Below are positions 38,533 to 40,471 of a stretch of DNA of 40,471 bases, piece by piece (position 1 is the stretch's first letter; each line of letters opens with the position of its first letter). This DNA is from Betaproteobacteria bacterium. Lineage in GTDB: Bacteria; Pseudomonadota; Gammaproteobacteria; Burkholderiales; Casimicrobiaceae. A program made the position numbers and the translations under genes. The DNA is taken from positions 1 through 40,471 of the forward strand of contig VBCG01000059.1 of assembly GCA_005881895.1 (NCBI GenBank), given 5' to 3'. The notes beneath the pieces were generated by a model. The model was not told the DNA's origin. It worked only from the letters and a program-made list of their open reading frames with translations, and did no database searches.

Positions 38533-39921
38533 TCAACCGTGACGGGCGGAGAGGAAATCCTGCAGGCGCCGCGCGAACTCGGGCGAAACGTCGCCGCCGG
38601 GAAGATGCGTGAAGTGGACCGCCTTGAATTTCTCTGGAACCCGCGCGGTTCCGCCGTCCGTTTCATCGATGCACACCGGCAGAATGAAGATTGCGCCGTC
38701 GGCGATGTTGCGCGCGCGGTCGATCGCGTAGCTCCATTCGCGACGGAAGTAGCCTTCGAGTCGGCGTTCGGTCGTGGTCGAAATGATCGGAATGAAATAC
38801 GAGCAGCGGGCAATGTTGCGCTGGATCTTGCGGTCGTAGTCATCGCCGCCCTCGAGGCGCTCGAGGTCGAACCACGTGCGGATGCCGGCGGCGTCGAGCC
38901 CCGCCTTGAGCTTTTGTACCGCCGGCAGGTCCTCGCGCGCATAGCTGATGAAGACGGCGTTGTCGGGCATTTCGCGCTCGGGCGGCAGAAAGCGCTGCGC
39001 CGAGACGCCGAGATCGATGACCTGCGCCGGGCCGCGGCGAATCGTCCAGCGTCGATGCAATTCATCGACGAATTTTTCCGCACCGCTGTAGACACGCGTG
39101 CGCACGCTGACCTGCTGGAGAAAGCTCATCAGGCGTCCGTCGTTGCGCGAATGATTGTCGGCCAGCACTTCGCCGACGTCGCGCGGATCGGACAAGCGGC
39201 GCCGCTTCGCCATCCGCAGGAACAATCGCGCGAGCCAGTTGGTGAAATTGCTGCCGATGAACAGCAGGTGATTGTGCTCGAGCTCGTGAAACAATTTCTC
39301 GGGAGTCAAATGCTCGCTTTGCAATGCGCAGATGAATTCGAGCGTGTCCTCGTCAGAGATGACGTAGGTCGGCGATGCGGACAGGCGACCCAGCAAATGA
39401 TAGACGACGGGCCGCTGGAGCCGATCGCGCTCGGTCGGAAGATCGGCAACGCGATTCGGCGAATACGCAATCACGTCCGTCGATTGCGCGCCCTGGAAGC
39501 GCTCGGCGTTGATTGCCTGCTCGAGGAGCGAGTCGAACGTCGTCGTGACAAACAGATCGAAGTCGTTGATCTGCGCGAGCTGCCGCAGCGCTTGCGGGGG
39601 CGCGAAGTTCGCCTCACGAAAAATGCTGCGCAGACGCGTATAGGCTTCTTCGCGGCGCCCACGCGACGACAGGAACCAGCAGACGACGTCGTTCAGCGTG
39701 CACGGTTGCGGCAAGCGGCTCGCGTCGACGGCGAGTTTGACGGCCAACTTCTCGGCGAGCCAATCGTAGAGCAGTCGCGGCCCGGTCTCGGTGTCGACCT
39801 TCAGGAGCTCGGGGCCGATGATCGGGATGACGCGGCGCTCTTCGATGAAATTGAGCAGATCCTCCCAGGCGTCCTCGTCGAGTGTGGCGTGCGGGGCTGG
39901 GATTGGCAGCGGGCTACTCAT
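38533..39921 (-). CDS. SIR2-like + TIR domain protein
   Basis: First gene of the operon; 462 residues. An N-terminal SIR2-like (Rossmann) domain spans about 15-300: RRVIPIIGPELL, FDLFVTTTFDSLLEQAI, VVYHLLGRL and HLLFIGSNFTNWLARLFLR. A TIR domain spans about 320-440: NAVFISYAREDLPAVQKLKAGLDAAGIRTWFD, SYFIPIISTTTERRLEGYF and the putative catalytic Glu395 in RREWSYAI. TIR and SIR2 domains of bacterial defence proteins often hydrolyse NAD+ and kill or arrest the infected cell. Here the SIR2 part has TTTFD where active members have TTNYD-type Asn, so the TIR is the likelier enzyme. The ATG at 39921 was chosen over a GTG at 39978; neither has a ribosome-binding site. It ends exactly where the nSTAND gene begins. 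Confidence 0.85.
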   Translation of the reverse strand: MSSPLPIPAPHATLDEDAWEDLLNFIEERRVIPIIGPELLKVDTETGPRLLYDWLAEKLAVKLAVDASRLPQPCTLNDVVCWFLSSRGRREEAYTRLRSIFREANFAPPQALRQLAQINDFDLFVTTTFDSLLEQAINAERFQGAQSTDVIAYSPNRVADLPTERDRLQRPVVYHLLGRLSASPTYVISDEDTLEFICALQSEHLTPEKLFHELEHNHLLFIGSNFTNWLARLFLRMAKRRRLSDPRDVGEVLADNHSRNDGRLMSFLQQVSVRTRVYSGAEKFVDELHRRWTIRRGPAQVIDLGVSAQRFLPPEREMPDNAVFISYAREDLPAVQKLKAGLDAAGIRTWFDLERLEGGDDYDRKIQRNIARCSYFIPIISTTTERRLEGYFRREWSYAIDRARNIADGAIFILPVCIDETDGGTARVPEKFKAVHFTHLPGGDVSPEFARRLQDFLSARHG

Positions 39922-40092
39922 ACAAGCATCGGAGGCGGAGACGGGTGTCGCTACGTTGTGGCGCGCCGCGACGGGCACAGCGCCGCGGCCGACGAAGTGT
40001 CCACGATTCCGAAACCACGGTCAAACGCCATGATTACGGCATGACGCATCGCGGCCGAACCCCAGGCTCGCCCTGGGGCCCACCCCTTCCGC
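39922..40092 (-). other. leuA to SIR2-TIR intergenic region
   Basis: No gene is seen. A 7-bp hairpin CCCCAGG/CCTGGGG (40060-40066 and 40072-40078) follows the leuA stop but lacks a U-tract. The predicted promoter of the accessory operon lies at 39996-40024. Confidence 0.45.
39996..40024 (-). promoter_or_regulatory. Candidate promoter of the SIR2-TIR / nSTAND / cyclase operon
   Basis: Minus strand: -35 TTGACC (40019-40024, 5 of 6), 17-base spacer, weak -10 GACACT (39996-40001, 3 of 6). It would give a leader of about 68 bases to the chosen ATG. A strong -35 with poor -10 fits low basal or activator-dependent expression. Confidence 0.35.
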
Positions 40093-40471
40093 TCACGCGG
40101 CTAGCTGGGGATTCAGCCGGATGACGCCGCTTTGCAGCTTGTTGAGCGCATTCAGATATGCCTTTGCCGACGCCACGATGATGTCGGTGTCGGCGCCGTT
40201 GCCGTTGACGATGCGCCCGTCGCGTTCGAGCCGCACCGTCACTTCGCCTTGTGCGTTGCTGCCTGTCGTGATCGCATTGACCGAATAAAGCAGCAACGCC
40301 GCGCGGGAGCTCACCATCCGTTCGATCGCCTTGAACACCGCGTCGACCGGACCGTCTCCGGTGACCTCCGCAACGACTTCACTGTCCCCAATGCCCATCA
40401 CGACGCGTGCATGCGGCACCGTACCCGTTTCCGACGTGACCTTCAGCGCCGCGAGCTTGTAGTGTTCGCGC
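40093..40471 (-). CDS. leuA: 2-isopropylmalate synthase, C-terminal part (cut by window end)
   Basis: Only the 3' end is present; the frame stays open to base 40471. The 125 visible residues are the C-terminal regulatory (LeuA dimerisation) domain that binds leucine: EHYKLAALKVTSETG, HARVVMGIGDSEVVAEVTGDGPVDAVFKAIERMV and TDIIVASAKAYLNALNKL. The catalytic TIM barrel lies beyond the window. First step of leucine synthesis. It is read in the same direction as the accessory operon, 171 bases upstream of it. Confidence 0.92.
   Translation of the reverse strand, partial: REHYKLAALKVTSETGTVPHARVVMGIGDSEVVAEVTGDGPVDAVFKAIERMVSSRAALLLYSVNAITTGSNAQGEVTVRLERDGRIVNGNGADTDIIVASAKAYLNALNKLQSGVIRLNPQLAA

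Noticed and set aside
33337-39921. Assignment of the operon to Pycsar, CBASS or Thoeris
   Set aside because: No cyclic-nucleotide-binding effector domain, no CD-NTase and no ThsA-type protein are seen; the domain set differs from each, so only parallels are drawn.
38164-40044. 626-codon plus-strand open frame opposite the SIR2-TIR and nSTAND genes
   Set aside because: Antisense shadow of two clear domain proteins; composition is Arg/Asp/Val-rich with no motifs.
40060-40078. Hairpin after leuA as a Rho-independent terminator
   Set aside because: The 7-bp stem is good, but no U-tract follows on either strand.

Overview
The window is high-G+C chromosomal DNA from a betaproteobacterium, most likely a member of the Burkholderiales. 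This rests on gene order and families: carAB-greA / yhbY-rlmE-ftsH-folP-glmM, fur-bamE-dapB, murJ-rpsT-argF, orphan Bug-type solute receptors, and many housekeeping genes in the layout known from Burkholderia and relatives. No rRNA, tRNA, CRISPR array, prophage or transposase gene was found. The species cannot be named from this stretch alone.

Layout. 1-1600: a Glu/Asp-type ABC solute-binding protein and a carboxymuconolactone-decarboxylase-like protein. 1597-7374 (minus strand): Phd/PIN toxin-antitoxin pair, rlmE, ftsH, folP and glmM. 7495-8629 (plus): yhbY and an NTF2-like membrane protein split by an in-frame amber codon. 8639-13539 (minus): carA-carB-greA behind a good sigma70 promoter and a structured leader. 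13863-15837: a Ser-rich exported protein, an envelope protein that seems to have lost its glycine zipper, and an SDR oxidoreductase. 15847-17714: dapB and bamE, divergent from fur. 17924-19904: murJ divergent from rpsT. 20017-24769 (plus): argF, a VOC protein, a Bug receptor, a small membrane protein, argG and an Fpg/Nei glycosylase. 24795-31527: a small exported protein, a stand-alone Lon-type AAA+ ATPase, yajQ, a rubrerythrin / Fe-S protein / DUF3501 cluster and a CPA2 (Kef/YbaL-type) antiporter. 31606-33207: malate synthase aceB. 33337-39921: an accessory three-gene operon. 40093-end: the 3' end of leuA.

The most interesting part is the three-gene operon between aceB and leuA, transcribed right to left. 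It encodes a SIR2-like + TIR protein, an nSTAND1-type NTPase with one membrane segment and a long TPR-like tail, and a protein joining a TPR-like (TRAFs-binding/DUF4071-like) region, a Rossmann-like SLOG-type domain and a class III nucleotide cyclase domain. The first two genes abut with no gap. All three types of domain are known from bacterial immunity and signalling, so I infer an NTP-dependent, nucleotide-signal and NAD-linked conflict (anti-phage or cell-suicide) system. The cyclase lacks the residues that normally select adenine or guanine, and the SIR2 half lacks the usual Asn while the TIR Glu is kept.

Other points of note are a dispersed intergenic repeat present in three copies directly after stop codons, a toxin-antitoxin pair placed ahead of rlmE-ftsH with overlapping palindromes at its promoter, TTG starts on three important envelope genes, and leader structures ahead of carA and rpsT.
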